The notes beneath the pieces are model-generated. The model was not told the origin of the DNA and did not search any database. It saw nothing but the letters and a program-made list of their open reading frames with translations. A stretch of DNA of 60,385 bases from Nitrospinaceae bacterium UBA3496 (GTDB taxonomy: Bacteria; UBA8248), in assembly GCA_002377645.1 (NCBI GenBank), contig DFQF01000097.1, positions 28,526 through 88,910 of the forward strand, given 5' to 3'. Position numbers and translations under genes: made by a program. This document shows positions 1 through 8,920 of this stretch, piece by piece. Every line of letters begins with the position of its first letter. Position 1 is the first letter of the stretch.

Positions 1-28
1 TTATTTCTTCTAATATGATAGGGAAAAA

Positions 29-823
29 ATGATAAATATTGATTTAAATGGAAAATGTGCGATTGTTACTGGTGCAAGTCAAGGTATAGGTCTGGGTTGT
101 GCTCAGTGGTTAAGTCGTGCTGGTGCATCAGTTTTATTGACTGCAAGGAATGAAGAAAACTTGAGAAACAATGTTACTGAGATTAATAAAAATGGCGGAA
201 AATCCATAGCTGTTCCGATTGATCTGACAGAAAGTAATGCCTGTGAAATAGTCGTTAATAAATGTATCGAAGAATTTGGAGGTATTGATTTTTTAGTAAA
301 TGTGGCAGGTGTTAGTAGGAGAACAGACCCTTTAGATACGACAGATGAGGAAATTGATATTGCTTTTGATTTGAAATTACGTTCGGCAATTCGATTAGCA
401 CGTTTAGTCGTGCCTTCTATGAAGCAAAGAGGTGGAGGTTCGATAATTTTCACGTCTGGTCTTAGTCAACTTCACTCTGCATCTTTACAGGGTTCTGGTT
501 GCATTCCTAATGCGGGCATTGCAGCTTATAAACATTTGCTAGCAAAGCGATTAGCTCCTGACAACATACGAGTAAATTTAATTAATCCAGGTTCAACAAA
601 AACACCTCGTATGGATATGCAGAATAAAAGAATTTCAGATTATACTGGAAAATCAGTAGAAGAAGTAGAAAGTGAGAGACTGTCACGTATTCCTATAGGT
701 AGATTTATTACGCCGGATGATTGCGCAAAGACAGTATTGTTTCTTTGTTCTGATCTTTCTTCATGTATTACAGGTGAATCAATTATTATTGATGGTGGTG
801 GTTGTAGTGCAACACGTTATTAA
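29..823 (+). CDS. Short-chain dehydrogenase/reductase (SDR) family protein, atypical active site
   Basis: A 264-residue Rossmann-fold protein of the classical SDR length. The dinucleotide loop TGASQGIG is at residues 14-21, the NVAG structural motif at 91-94 and a serine in the catalytic-serine region at 143. The usual YxxxK is not where the family has it: counting back from IRVN (about 180-183), the region reads GCIPNAGIAAY, about four residues shorter than usual, and has neither Tyr nor Lys at the catalytic positions. Substrate cannot be told; it may be a reductase with a rearranged site or a non-catalytic homologue. A purine-rich stretch (agggaaaaa) precedes the ATG. It is followed after 32 bases by a LVIVD propeller gene on the same strand and probably shares its transcript. 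The family is sure, activity is not. Confidence 0.85.
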   Translation: MINIDLNGKCAIVTGASQGIGLGCAQWLSRAGASVLLTARNEENLRNNVTEINKNGGKSIAVPIDLTESNACEIVVNKCIEEFGGIDFLVNVAGVSRRTDPLDTTDEEIDIAFDLKLRSAIRLARLVVPSMKQRGGGSIIFTSGLSQLHSASLQGSGCIPNAGIAAYKHLLAKRLAPDNIRVNLINPGSTKTPRMDMQNKRISDYTGKSVEEVESERLSRIPIGRFITPDDCAKTVLFLCSDLSSCITGESIIIDGGGCSATRY

Positions 824-855
824 ATTCATTTTCGAGATAAGAAGAGGAGGTTCTT

Positions 856-2088
856 TTGGCTATTTCTCAAGCCCCTGAGGCGATTGCATCTAAAAATATC
901 GATTTGGTTGGATACAATGATTTAAAAGATAGACCTGCTTTCAAAATCGCTATGCAAGAAGTTAATGGTCGGTTTTATTTGTATTTGTCACACTTTTGGG
1001 TCAGTGGATGGAGTGTCTTAGATGTAACGGAACCTGACAAACCTGAATATTTGAATTTTATAGAAGGACCAGATAATACCTGGACTTTACAAGTTCAAGT
1101 AGCAGAAGGAATATTAATTACTTCTCTAGAGAAAATTCCACCGGGATGGGGCACTAGACCAGATGATCCCCCAGAAGCTGAAGGAATCTTTATATGGGAT
1201 GTATCTACAGATCCTACTATGCCCAAGTTATTGTCCCACTGGGAAACAGGTTCTGATGGCACTCACAGGAATTTCTATAATGGTGGCAAGTACGCTCATC
1301 TGTCTGCTTGTTGTCCAGGTTATAATGGTCAGATATATAGAATTCTAGATGTTAGTGATCCAAGTTCTCCTAAAGAAGTGTCAAAATTTTCCTTGCCTGA
1401 GCAGAAAGAAGATGGAAAAGAGGAGTTGCAAGAAGGTCTTAGAATCTTTCAGCATGGTCCTGCTCATGCCGAAAATGGAAGAGCCTATCTCCCCTATGCA
1501 AGGGGGGGGATGGTTGTCGTAAATATAGAAGATATACAAAATCCGAAAATTGTGAGTAGATTAAATATATATCCTCCTCTTGGTAGTGCAATAGCTGTTC
1601 ATACAGTTTATCCATATTTTTCTAAGGGTTTTGCGATTGCTAATAGTGAGGCCCTAAAAGAAAAATGCGATGAGCCACTTAATTATACGGCAATTATAGA
1701 TATAAGTGATGAGACGAATCCTCGTTTAAAAAGTTTGTTTCCAGTTCCTGAACCACCAAAAGGATATACTCACAAAAATTTCTGTGAAAGGGGAGGACGA
1801 TTTGGTCCTCATAATCAACATCATGCACAAGGACTAGAATGTTTAGAGCAAAAAGAAGATAGGATTTATCTTACTTATTTTAATGCTGGGTTGAGAATTT
1901 ATGATATTTCTGATCCAGATCTTCCAAAAGAGATAGCGTATTACATACCTTCAGATCCAACTAAAAGACTTGGATTGCTACCTGAAACATTGGTCACTCA
2001 GAGCGAGGACGTATTAGTAGATAGAAGAGGGTACATATATGTTACAGATAAAAATCACGGACTTCATATTTTGAAATGTTCTATCTAA
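856..2088 (+). CDS. LVIVD-repeat beta-propeller protein
   Basis: A 410-residue protein built from recurring blades with the pattern [VI]-D/N-[VI]-x-D-x-x-x-P, seen near residues 54-63, 113-123, 163-172, 222-230, 280-289 and 348-357; this is the LVIVD repeat, expected to fold as a beta-propeller. Histidines cluster as HGPAH (200-204) and HNQHH (319-323), which could form a metal site facing the propeller axis (inference). No signal peptide is visible, so it is likely cytosolic. Start is TTG, supported by GAGGAGG eight or so bases upstream. It sits between an SDR and a cyclase-family hydrolase, so the three probably act in one small-molecule pathway; the reaction of this protein is unknown. Confidence 0.8.
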   Translation: MAISQAPEAIASKNIDLVGYNDLKDRPAFKIAMQEVNGRFYLYLSHFWVSGWSVLDVTEPDKPEYLNFIEGPDNTWTLQVQVAEGILITSLEKIPPGWGTRPDDPPEAEGIFIWDVSTDPTMPKLLSHWETGSDGTHRNFYNGGKYAHLSACCPGYNGQIYRILDVSDPSSPKEVSKFSLPEQKEDGKEELQEGLRIFQHGPAHAENGRAYLPYARGGMVVVNIEDIQNPKIVSRLNIYPPLGSAIAVHTVYPYFSKGFAIANSEALKEKCDEPLNYTAIIDISDETNPRLKSLFPVPEPPKGYTHKNFCERGGRFGPHNQHHAQGLECLEQKEDRIYLTYFNAGLRIYDISDPDLPKEIAYYIPSDPTKRLGLLPETLVTQSEDVLVDRRGYIYVTDKNHGLHILKCSI

Positions 2089-2104
2089 AAAAGGAGTGTT
2101 TGCA

Positions 2105-2797
2105 ATGCCAAAATTTATAGATTTAACTAGGGAGATTTATCATAGAACTCCAAATTATCCTGGCCAACCTCCAATAATTAAAGGAGTTTGGAAATCTCAT
2201 GAAGATGCGTTTGTAGATTCAGGAAATGTCTGGGGAAATTCTGTTCACTATTTCAGTATGCCAGATCACGGTGGAACTCACTTAGATGCACCTAGACATT
2301 TCCACAAAGATGCAACTAGCATTGATAAATATCCGCTAGAAAATTGTTATGTCAAAGGAATATGCCTTGATCTCCGACATATGGAGGCAAGAAGTATAAT
2401 TACTCCTGCGCATCTTCAAGAAGCAGTCGAAAAGTCTGGATTATCTATTCCTAAGGGCGGTACAATTTTGCTTTGTACCGGTCATCATGAACGGACTTTC
2501 CCAACTCCTGCTTATTCTTCTGATAATCCCGGTGTAAGTGTAGAAGCAACAGAATGGCTTGCAGATCAAGAAATAGTAAGCTTTGGGATTGATTCAATGA
2601 GACCCGGACCAGAAGAGGGTGATGAGAATGCCTTAGTGCATAAGGCTTGTTGGGAAAGAAATATAACTCATATGGAAAGTCTATGTAACTTAGAATCCTT
2701 GATTGGGATTGGTGAATTTCTTTTTGTAGGATTTCCACTTAAGTTTTCGGAGGGAACTGGGAGTCCAATCAGAGCTGTTGCAATAATCGAAGAATAA
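2105..2797 (+). CDS. Cyclase family protein (kynurenine formamidase-like metal hydrolase)
   Basis: A 230-residue member of the cyclase/kynurenine formamidase family. The signature HGGTHLDAPRHF is at residues 55-66; its His and Asp residues bind the metal in this family. Known members hydrolyse N-formylkynurenine, isatin or other cyclic amides and lactones; no tryptophan-degradation gene lies nearby, so the substrate is open. I take ATG 2105 as the start because AAGGAG (2091-2096) lies eight bases upstream; an in-frame GTG at 2096 is part of that ribosome-binding site. Last gene of the rightward three-gene group with the SDR and LVIVD protein; it converges on etfA. Confidence 0.85.
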   Translation: MPKFIDLTREIYHRTPNYPGQPPIIKGVWKSHEDAFVDSGNVWGNSVHYFSMPDHGGTHLDAPRHFHKDATSIDKYPLENCYVKGICLDLRHMEARSIITPAHLQEAVEKSGLSIPKGGTILLCTGHHERTFPTPAYSSDNPGVSVEATEWLADQEIVSFGIDSMRPGPEEGDENALVHKACWERNITHMESLCNLESLIGIGEFLFVGFPLKFSEGTGSPIRAVAIIEE

Positions 2798-2822
2798 TTT
2801 TTATCTGAGAAATAAAGTTTCT

Positions 2823-3815
2823 TTAACTTTGTAAAAGTTCTTCGAATTTCTCTGTGAGTGCGGGAATGACTTTCTTATAGTCTCCCACTATGCCATAACG
2901 AGCGCGTTGGAAAATAGGCGCATCTGCATCTGTATTGATTGCTACTATATTTTTACTTGGCCCAGCGCCAACCATATGTTGCATTGCGCCGGAAATTCCA
3001 ACTGCAATATATAAGTTAGGACTTACAATTTTTCCAGTTTGTCCAACTTGCATTTGAGTAGGTACCCATCCAGCGTCTACAGCTGCTCTGCTAGCACCTA
3101 CAGCTGCTTTTAAAACCTTTCCTAATTCTTCTAAATGCGAGAAATTCTCAGCTCCACCCAGTCCTCTGCCTCCACTGACAACAATTTCGGCATCTTCAAG
3201 TCTCACTCCTTCAGATTGAACTTTTTTTGCTTCTAGGAAACTCATTTGTGTTTCTCCTGATTCCATAGAAATATTCAGTTCAACTAAATCGCCAGTTCTT
3301 CCTTCTGCAATATCTGCCATTGGCAACGCTTTTGCTCTTAAAGAAGCAATGGAAAGGCTTTCTGTTTTTGATTTTACATGGCTAATAGCACTTCCACCCC
3401 AAATAGGCCTAACTGCACACAGTTTTTCATCTTCGTAAGATAATTCTGTACAATCATGGGCATAACTGGCATCGTGACGGAATGCGATTCTGGGTGCAAT
3501 ATCTCTGCCAATTGAAGTGTTTGCAACAAGGAAAGTATGCGGAGAGCATTCCTTGACGGCAGCGTCAATTCCTTCCAAATAGAACGAATTAGTATATCCA
3601 TCGAAAATATCTAATTCTCCAACAACAACTTTATCAACTCCAAGTGAAATTAAGCCTTTTGATAATTCTTTAGTACCTTCTGGTCCTAAAATGATTGCAA
3701 CTAGATTACCACCTATATCATCAGCCAACTTCCTGCCAATACCTGACAACTCACTACTAACAAGCGCAAGTTTATCACCTGCCGTTTCAGCTAAAATCAG
3801 AACATCTTTAGACAT
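2823..3815 (-). CDS. etfA: Electron transfer flavoprotein subunit alpha
   Basis: A 330-residue ETF alpha subunit, normal length. The C-terminal FAD domain carries the expected motifs: SGGRGLG (214-220), SRAAVDAGW (242-250), [10 protein letters not shown] (257-266), ISGAMQH (274-280) and an [11 protein letters not shown] segment (292-302). With ETF beta it accepts electrons from acyl-CoA and related dehydrogenases and passes them to the quinone pool. Ten bases downstream of etfB and in the same operon. No ETF:quinone oxidoreductase is seen here; the acyl-CoA dehydrogenase at 25971 is a possible donor (inference). Nothing suggests a bifurcating form. Confidence 0.95.
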   Translation of the reverse strand: MSKDVLILAETAGDKLALVSSELSGIGRKLADDIGGNLVAIILGPEGTKELSKGLISLGVDKVVVGELDIFDGYTNSFYLEGIDAAVKECSPHTFLVANTSIGRDIAPRIAFRHDASYAHDCTELSYEDEKLCAVRPIWGGSAISHVKSKTESLSIASLRAKALPMADIAEGRTGDLVELNISMESGETQMSFLEAKKVQSEGVRLEDAEIVVSGGRGLGGAENFSHLEELGKVLKAAVGASRAAVDAGWVPTQMQVGQTGKIVSPNLYIAVGISGAMQHMVGAGPSKNIVAINTDADAPIFQRARYGIVGDYKKVIPALTEKFEELLQS

Positions 3816-3825
3816 TGTCAGTCTC

Positions 3826-4626
3826 CTAAATGATTTTGTCTTCGCGAAGACGCATAGCTAATTTTTTAGCAGCTTCTTCCAGACTTTCATCTTCAATAAA
3901 TTCACAGTTGCCGGTAAATACAGGTTTGTAAAGTTTAGTAAGTTCTAAAGTGTTTGCAGAGTCTCCTATCTTTGATTCATCTACATCTATGTCTGTGCTT
4001 TTCCAGATAGGTAGTTGTTTGCGGGAGGCCATGAGAATGCCTTTTACAGAAGGTAATCGAGGAGTATTTATCTCATTACTGACGGTTAGCAGGCAAGGTG
4101 TTTTTACTTTCACAACTTCTACACCATCCTCAAGTGCTCTTTCACAAATCAATTCTGTTCCTTCTACAGTAATTTTTTGTAATTGGCCTACACTCGGAAG
4201 GCCAAGAGCCTCTGCTAAAGCAAGACCTGTAGATCCAAATCCCCAGTCACTACTTAATCTTCCGCATAAGATTATGTCAAATTCTCCTACTTTTTTAATT
4301 GCAGCTGCTAATATACGAGCAATCCCAAAAGCATCGGAGTTTTCAAAACAACTATCATTGAGGAGGATTGCATCATCACAACCCATAGCTAAACATTTTT
4401 TTAACGAGTCTTTGCAATTTTCAGGGCCAACGGTAACTACAGTAACTTTACCTCCGTGTTCTTCTTTAAGTGCTATTGCTTCTTCAACAGCATTCTCATC
4501 AAAGGTGCTGATCACAGGAGAGACATTTGCAGGCGGCAAGATCTCCATTTTTTCTTCATCGACCTTAAAATCTCTAGGTGGAATATCTGGATCCTGGACT
4601 TGTTTAATACAAACTATGATATTCAA
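3826..4626 (-). CDS. etfB: Electron transfer flavoprotein subunit beta
   Basis: A 266-residue ETF beta subunit: it opens with MNIIVCIKQVQDPD, typical of the family, and has the AMP-binding-type region GCDDAILLNDSCFENSDAF in the first half and a DWGFGSTGLALAEALG segment that contacts the partner. Partner of EtfA in a soluble heterodimer carrying electrons from flavin dehydrogenases to the respiratory chain. It is the first gene of a minus-strand operon, with a good promoter about 50 bases upstream of its ATG. Divergent from the Mrp gene. Confidence 0.95.
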   Translation of the reverse strand: MNIIVCIKQVQDPDIPPRDFKVDEEKMEILPPANVSPVISTFDENAVEEAIALKEEHGGKVTVVTVGPENCKDSLKKCLAMGCDDAILLNDSCFENSDAFGIARILAAAIKKVGEFDIILCGRLSSDWGFGSTGLALAEALGLPSVGQLQKITVEGTELICERALEDGVEVVKVKTPCLLTVSNEINTPRLPSVKGILMASRKQLPIWKSTDIDVDESKIGDSANTLELTKLYKPVFTGNCEFIEDESLEEAAKKLAMRLREDKII

Positions 4627-4676
4627 CTTTTTCGACTCCTTAGTTAATCTGTAGATTAAATCATAAAACGGATAGA

Positions 4677-4705
4677 ATTATAATTGCTAGAATATTTCGT
4701 CTCAA
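4677..4705 (-). promoter_or_regulatory. Sigma70-type promoter for etfBA
   Basis: Read on the minus strand: TTGAGA (4705-4700), 17-base spacer, then TATAAT (4682-4677), a perfect -10 box. It lies 51 bases before the etfB ATG and points into it. The intergenic stretch is shared with the divergent Mrp gene. Confidence 0.7.
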
Positions 4706-4813
4706 GTCTCAATATTGTTTCATTTTGTTTTCTCAATGTTTTAGAATAGAAAATGTTATAACTATTTTTTTTAATTAAAAGAATTTTTTTAGTTTGTTCA
4801 TAAGGAGTTGGAA

Positions 4814-5905
4814 ATGCAAGAGGTAAGCGAGAGTCATGTTTTAGATGCATTGACTAAGATTAAAGATCCGGATCTTGGTAAAGATCTTGTAAGTCTTAAA
4901 ATGATTAAAGATATTCAAATTTGTGGAGATTCTGTTGCATTTACTCTAGAATTAATTACTCCTGCACATCCAAGAAAAGACCAGTTTTTAGAAGAATGTA
5001 AGATGGCTGTTGGAACACTTGAAGGAGTTAAAAGTGTGAATGTGCGTCTTGCAAGTAATATTGCTTCTTCTGCTGTTACTCCTGGTAAGATGTCTGTACC
5101 TGGAGTAAAAAACATCTTGGCTGTAGCCAGCGGAAAAGGTGGAGTGGGTAAATCAACCGTCGCTGTGAATATAGCTCTTGCCTTATCTTCAGAGGGTGCT
5201 GATGTTGGTATTCTAGACGCTGACATATATGGACCTAGTCAACCTTTAATGCTTGGGATTCCAAACGAAAGACCTCATGCAGATGAAAAAAATCGTATCT
5301 ATCCTTTAGAAGCCCATGGAGTAAGAGTAATGTCTATGGGATTTTTAATTGACGAAGATAGTCCAGTAATTTGGAGGGGGCCTATGGTGATGAAGGCTTT
5401 GACTCAGTTTTTGTCAGAAACGGTTTGGGGAGATTTGGATTATTTGATTCTTGATCTTCCTCCTGGTACTGGAGATGCGCAATTGACAATAGTTCAACAA
5501 GTTTCACTAGCAGGAGCAGTGATTGTTTCTACTCCACAAGATATAGCTCTGTTGGATGCTAGAAAAGGATTGCAAATGTTTCGTAAAACGGATGTTCCTA
5601 TTCTTGGTATTATTGAAAATATGAGTTATTACGAATGTCCTTCCTGTAATCATCGAGAAAATATTTTCGATACAGGTGGTGGGGAGAGGGCAGCAGAGAA
5701 ATATGAGGTTCCTTTCCTAGGTTCAATTCCGCTAGATGTAAAAGTTCGTCTTGGTGGAGATCAAGGTTCTCCAATAGTTGCTAGTGAAAATCAGAATCCC
5801 GTAGCGCAAGCTTTTAAGGAAGCCGCTAGAAATGTTGCATTGCAAATTGCAATAGTTAATTCCTCTGCGCCAACAAGTGTTCCTGAGTTAAAAATTATCG
5901 AGTGA
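4814..5905 (+). CDS. mrp: Mrp/NBP35-family iron-sulfur cluster carrier ATPase
   Basis: A 363-residue protein of the Mrp/ApbC type. Residues 1-85 form the MIP18/DUF59-like N-terminal domain; residues 100 onward are the P-loop ATPase with GKGGVGKST (107-115), the ILDADIYGPSQP segment (133-144) and a CPSC pair (275-278) that would bridge a [4Fe-4S] cluster between two subunits. It would hand Fe-S clusters to apo-proteins, of which this window encodes several (ferredoxin, Rieske). ATG 4814 is chosen since AAGGAG sits seven bases before it; the in-frame TTG at 4808 touches that site. Function is assigned from family knowledge. Confidence 0.93.
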   Translation: MQEVSESHVLDALTKIKDPDLGKDLVSLKMIKDIQICGDSVAFTLELITPAHPRKDQFLEECKMAVGTLEGVKSVNVRLASNIASSAVTPGKMSVPGVKNILAVASGKGGVGKSTVAVNIALALSSEGADVGILDADIYGPSQPLMLGIPNERPHADEKNRIYPLEAHGVRVMSMGFLIDEDSPVIWRGPMVMKALTQFLSETVWGDLDYLILDLPPGTGDAQLTIVQQVSLAGAVIVSTPQDIALLDARKGLQMFRKTDVPILGIIENMSYYECPSCNHRENIFDTGGGERAAEKYEVPFLGSIPLDVKVRLGGDQGSPIVASENQNPVAQAFKEAARNVALQIAIVNSSAPTSVPELKIIE

Positions 5906-5914
5906 GTGTCTTAA

Positions 5915-6946
5915 TTGTCAATTGAAAATCCAATAGGTTTAGGTTTCGTTGGTCTCGGATGGTGGGGAAGTGTTCTTGCTGAGGCAGCTTTAGAATCTAA
6001 ATCGGCAAAAATAGAAGGATGTTTTGCTAGAACTAAAAAATCGAGAGAGAAATTTGCCGAAAAATTTCATACTGAGAACCACTCTTCCTTAAATAATCTT
6101 CTTGAAAACAAGAATATTGAAGCAGTAGTTATAGCGTCTTCTAATGGTGTTCATTTTGAACATGCGATATCTTCTGCACGTGCGGGAAAACATATCCACC
6201 TTGAAAAGCCGATGTCTTTGAAAATATCAGAGGCGAAAGAAATTATTCGTGTATGTGAAGAAGAAAATGTAAAACTACATATTGGACAAAATTTTAGAAG
6301 ATGGCCTATGTTCCGTATTGCAAAAGAGTATGTTTCCAAGGGTAATTTAGGAATGGTAAGCATTGCTATGTCTCAATTTTCAGGAAACTTAGGTCTTGTT
6401 GCAGGTGCAGAAAGTCTGAGATGGGATCCGTTAGAGAATCCAGGTGGACCTCTGTATAGTTATACTATTCATCTTGCAGATGTGATGGAGTTTTTGTTTG
6501 GGGAAGTTGTTGAAGTTACCGCCAATTGTGGCAAAGTTGGTGGTCCTTCCATGACAAAAGATTCAGCTGCATCTATCTTACGTTTTAGTACTGGGCAGAT
6601 AGCAATTATTTCTGGCTCTTATCTTTCCCCGATGTCTTTTACTTTTGAAATTCAAGGTTCTAAAGCAAATCTACTTATGTCTAATTCGCATATGCCAAGA
6701 ATTCAAAGAGAGGGACAGGAAGCATGGGAAGCGGAATACATAAATCTAGATTTAGATTTTATTAATGGTCGTAACTTAGCTAATAAAGAACAATTTGTAG
6801 ATTTACATTCTGCGATCCGCAATCATGAGGAACCGGAAGTATCTGGTATTCAAGGATTGCGTGCTCTCGCGATTATGAGAGCGATTCTGCTGAGCGATCA
6901 ACAAAAAAGATCCGTGTCTATAAAAGAAATCCTGAACGAAGAGTAA
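5915..6946 (+). CDS. Gfo/Idh/MocA family oxidoreductase
   Basis: A 343-residue NAD(P)-dependent dehydrogenase. The N-terminal Rossmann loop is GLGWWG (13-18) and the family EKP motif, whose Lys is catalytic, is at 97-99; the C-terminal alpha/beta domain follows from about residue 130. Relatives act on sugars, inositols and other polyols, but the substrate cannot be read here. Translation starts at TTG 5915, nine bases after the mrp stop, with only a weak GAGTGAG upstream, so coupling to mrp is likely. The next gene, a 2-hydroxyacid dehydrogenase, follows after 21 bases. Confidence 0.87.
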   Translation: MSIENPIGLGFVGLGWWGSVLAEAALESKSAKIEGCFARTKKSREKFAEKFHTENHSSLNNLLENKNIEAVVIASSNGVHFEHAISSARAGKHIHLEKPMSLKISEAKEIIRVCEEENVKLHIGQNFRRWPMFRIAKEYVSKGNLGMVSIAMSQFSGNLGLVAGAESLRWDPLENPGGPLYSYTIHLADVMEFLFGEVVEVTANCGKVGGPSMTKDSAASILRFSTGQIAIISGSYLSPMSFTFEIQGSKANLLMSNSHMPRIQREGQEAWEAEYINLDLDFINGRNLANKEQFVDLHSAIRNHEEPEVSGIQGLRALAIMRAILLSDQQKRSVSIKEILNEE

Positions 6947-6967
6947 ACTGGTAAAGAGGAGAATGTT

Positions 6968-7930
6968 TTGGGAAGGATTTTGGCTGTAGATCCATTGCTC
7001 ACGTCCCCTGCTTGGAAATTAGAATTACAAAAAAAGATGAATGGGACTGGAAATGAGATAATATATCCAGAAAGTTTTGAAATAGATGTTTTAAAACACT
7101 ATTTGCCAGAAACGGATGCCATTGTCACCGTCTTTTCTCAAGTTACAAGAGAAATGATTTCTCAAGCGACCAATTTAAAAGTCATTGTAAAACCGGGTGC
7201 AGGAATAGACAATATAGATTTGAAATTTGCAACTGAGTCGAGAGTGATGGTCTGTAATGTAGAAGGAGTGAGAGGGCAGGCAGTTTCTGAACATGTTTTT
7301 CTTATGATTTTACATATTTCACGCCATGCTTGGATGCGTGATGCGCAAGAAGAATGGAAGCATACACTTGGAGTTCAGCTTGCAAAAAAGAAAATAGGGA
7401 TAGTTGGTCTAGGAAATATTGGATTGCATGTTGCTCAAATTGCAAAAGGTTTTGGGATGGAAATTTACGTAAATACTAGGACTCCGGATTCTTCTATTTG
7501 CAAAGGTATTGAAATTAAGTTTGTATCTTTAGAAACCATATTTAGGATTTCAGACTTTATTGTTTTGTCTTTGCCTTTAGTAAAGGAAACAAGAGGTTTG
7601 ATCTGCAAGGAAACTATAAGTCTTATGAAAGAAAATTGTATACTTGTTAATGTTTCTAGAGGTGAAATAGTAGTAACTGATGATCTTTATTATGGGATCA
7701 AATCAGGAAAGATTTATGGGGCAGGATTGGATGTTACAGATCCAGAGCCACTTCCAAAGAATCATCCTTTATGGAGTCTTGAAAACGTTTTTATTTCACC
7801 TCATAACTCATCGAGAACTCCTGAAACACAGAATCTTGCAATTGAGAAAACCTGCAAAAACCTTACAGACGCTCTTTCTGGATTGATGCCCTTAGGTCTA
7901 GTAAATTCAGAAGTCTTCGGAGAAATATAA
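6968..7930 (+). CDS. D-isomer-specific 2-hydroxyacid dehydrogenase
   Basis: A 320-residue NAD-dependent 2-hydroxyacid dehydrogenase of the phosphoglycerate/glycerate dehydrogenase fold. The NAD loop GLGNIG is at 147-152 and the catalytic triad is intact: Arg231 (in VNVSRGE), Glu260 (DPEPLP) and His279 (SPHNSS). It reduces a 2-keto acid to a D-2-hydroxy acid or the reverse; substrate unknown. The TTG start at 6968 has AGAGGAG six bases upstream; an ATG at 6963 in another frame runs quickly into a stop. Lies between the Gfo/Idh oxidoreductase and a DMT transporter, perhaps its substrate carrier (inference). Confidence 0.9.
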   Translation: MGRILAVDPLLTSPAWKLELQKKMNGTGNEIIYPESFEIDVLKHYLPETDAIVTVFSQVTREMISQATNLKVIVKPGAGIDNIDLKFATESRVMVCNVEGVRGQAVSEHVFLMILHISRHAWMRDAQEEWKHTLGVQLAKKKIGIVGLGNIGLHVAQIAKGFGMEIYVNTRTPDSSICKGIEIKFVSLETIFRISDFIVLSLPLVKETRGLICKETISLMKENCILVNVSRGEIVVTDDLYYGIKSGKIYGAGLDVTDPEPLPKNHPLWSLENVFISPHNSSRTPETQNLAIEKTCKNLTDALSGLMPLGLVNSEVFGEI

Positions 7931-7961
7931 TTAAATCTTATATGTTAAAGGAGATTAGACA

Positions 7962-8816
7962 ATAGATTTTCTTGGGTTGATTCCCGCTTTTTTCTTTGCT
8001 TTGTCAAGCATACTAACTCGAAGAGGGTTGGATTCTAGTACCCCGCAAACAGGTAGTTTTGTAGTCTTGCAAACTCAATTTCTTCTTTTTGCATTTTCAC
8101 TCTTTTTTGTGGACTTCTCAAATTTTACATTTGCAAACAATATGTGGTTTTTTATTTTAGCTGGATTGTCGTCTCCCGCTCTTTCTTTATTATTTCTTTT
8201 TATGTCTATAGAACGTATTGGAGTTGCTAGAACAAATGCAGTTTCGAACACCCATGCAATCTTCGGGGCATTGTCTGCCTTTTTTATTCTTGGAGAAAGG
8301 CCATCTCTTTTTGTTTGGATTGGAATCATTCTTGTGGTTATGGGCATAGTTTTTATTTCGGGAGGAGACAGAAAGAAAATGGGAAGATCGAAGTTTCTTT
8401 TCCTTCCTCTAATTTCTGCAATGTGTTTTGGATTGGCTCATGCTCTAAGGAAAACAGGTATTGAACCTCATACATCTTTATTGCTTGCAGGATTTACTCA
8501 AGGTTTGTCAGCATCTATTTTCGGGCCTATTTTCTTGAAATTGAGTAATAATTGGCAGCCATTTATTTTTAATTCAAGAAGTAGTAGAAATTTTATTCTT
8601 TCAGGAATTGCAATGGCATCTGCTCAATTCACTCTGCTTTTTGCGCTAAGCAAGAGCGAGGTTTATAAAGTTTCTCCATTAGTTGCAACAGTTCCATTGT
8701 TCACTCTTTTTCTTGCGCCATTAATTTTAGGAAACAAAGAAAAAATAACACCTCGAGTAGTGTTAGCATCAATTACAATAGTAATCGGTGTTGTATTAGT
8801 GACTATTAATTTTTAA
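7962..8816 (+). CDS. EamA/DMT-family transporter, probable non-standard ATA start
   Basis: A ten-helix drug/metabolite transporter made of two EamA repeats of about 140 residues each, 284 residues if counted from 7962. Substrate unknown. The start is odd. The first standard codon in frame, TTG 7977, has no ribosome-binding site, while AAAGGAG (7947-7953) lies eight bases before an in-frame ATA at 7962. Starting there adds five residues so that the protein begins xDFLGLIPAFFFALSS, just as family members begin. An in-frame stop at 7956 rules out a start further upstream. Last gene of the group begun by mrp. Confidence 0.85.
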   Translation: MDFLGLIPAFFFALSSILTRRGLDSSTPQTGSFVVLQTQFLLFAFSLFFVDFSNFTFANNMWFFILAGLSSPALSLLFLFMSIERIGVARTNAVSNTHAIFGALSAFFILGERPSLFVWIGIILVVMGIVFISGGDRKKMGRSKFLFLPLISAMCFGLAHALRKTGIEPHTSLLLAGFTQGLSASIFGPIFLKLSNNWQPFIFNSRSSRNFILSGIAMASAQFTLLFALSKSEVYKVSPLVATVPLFTLFLAPLILGNKEKITPRVVLASITIVIGVVLVTINF

Positions 8817-8855
8817 TCTACCCCTACATTTTTTGATACTCTTCAAAAAGAACTA

Positions 8856-8884
8856 TTGACTTCATATTGTCGTATTTTTAAAAT
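8856..8884 (+). promoter_or_regulatory. Sigma70-type promoter of the lipid-modification operon
   Basis: TTGACT (8856-8861), exactly 17 bases, then TAAAAT (8879-8884): five of six consensus bases in each box. Transcription would begin near 8891, some 30 bases before the ATG at 8921, and cover the three genes to 11310. Confidence 0.7.
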
Positions 8885-8920
8885 AAATTTTCAATAAAAG
8901 AACACATTTTGGTGGCCAAT

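Noticed and set aside
103..453. 116-codon minus-strand frame inside the first SDR
   Set aside because: Fully antisense to a recognised SDR, with no start signal.
2096..2104. GTG 2096 as start of the cyclase-family gene
   Set aside because: The codon is within the AAGGAG ribosome-binding site of ATG 2105.
3950..4654. Long plus-strand reading frame opposite etfB
   Set aside because: It lies antisense to a clear ETF beta gene, has no family resemblance and no ribosome-binding site; a shadow of biased codon use.
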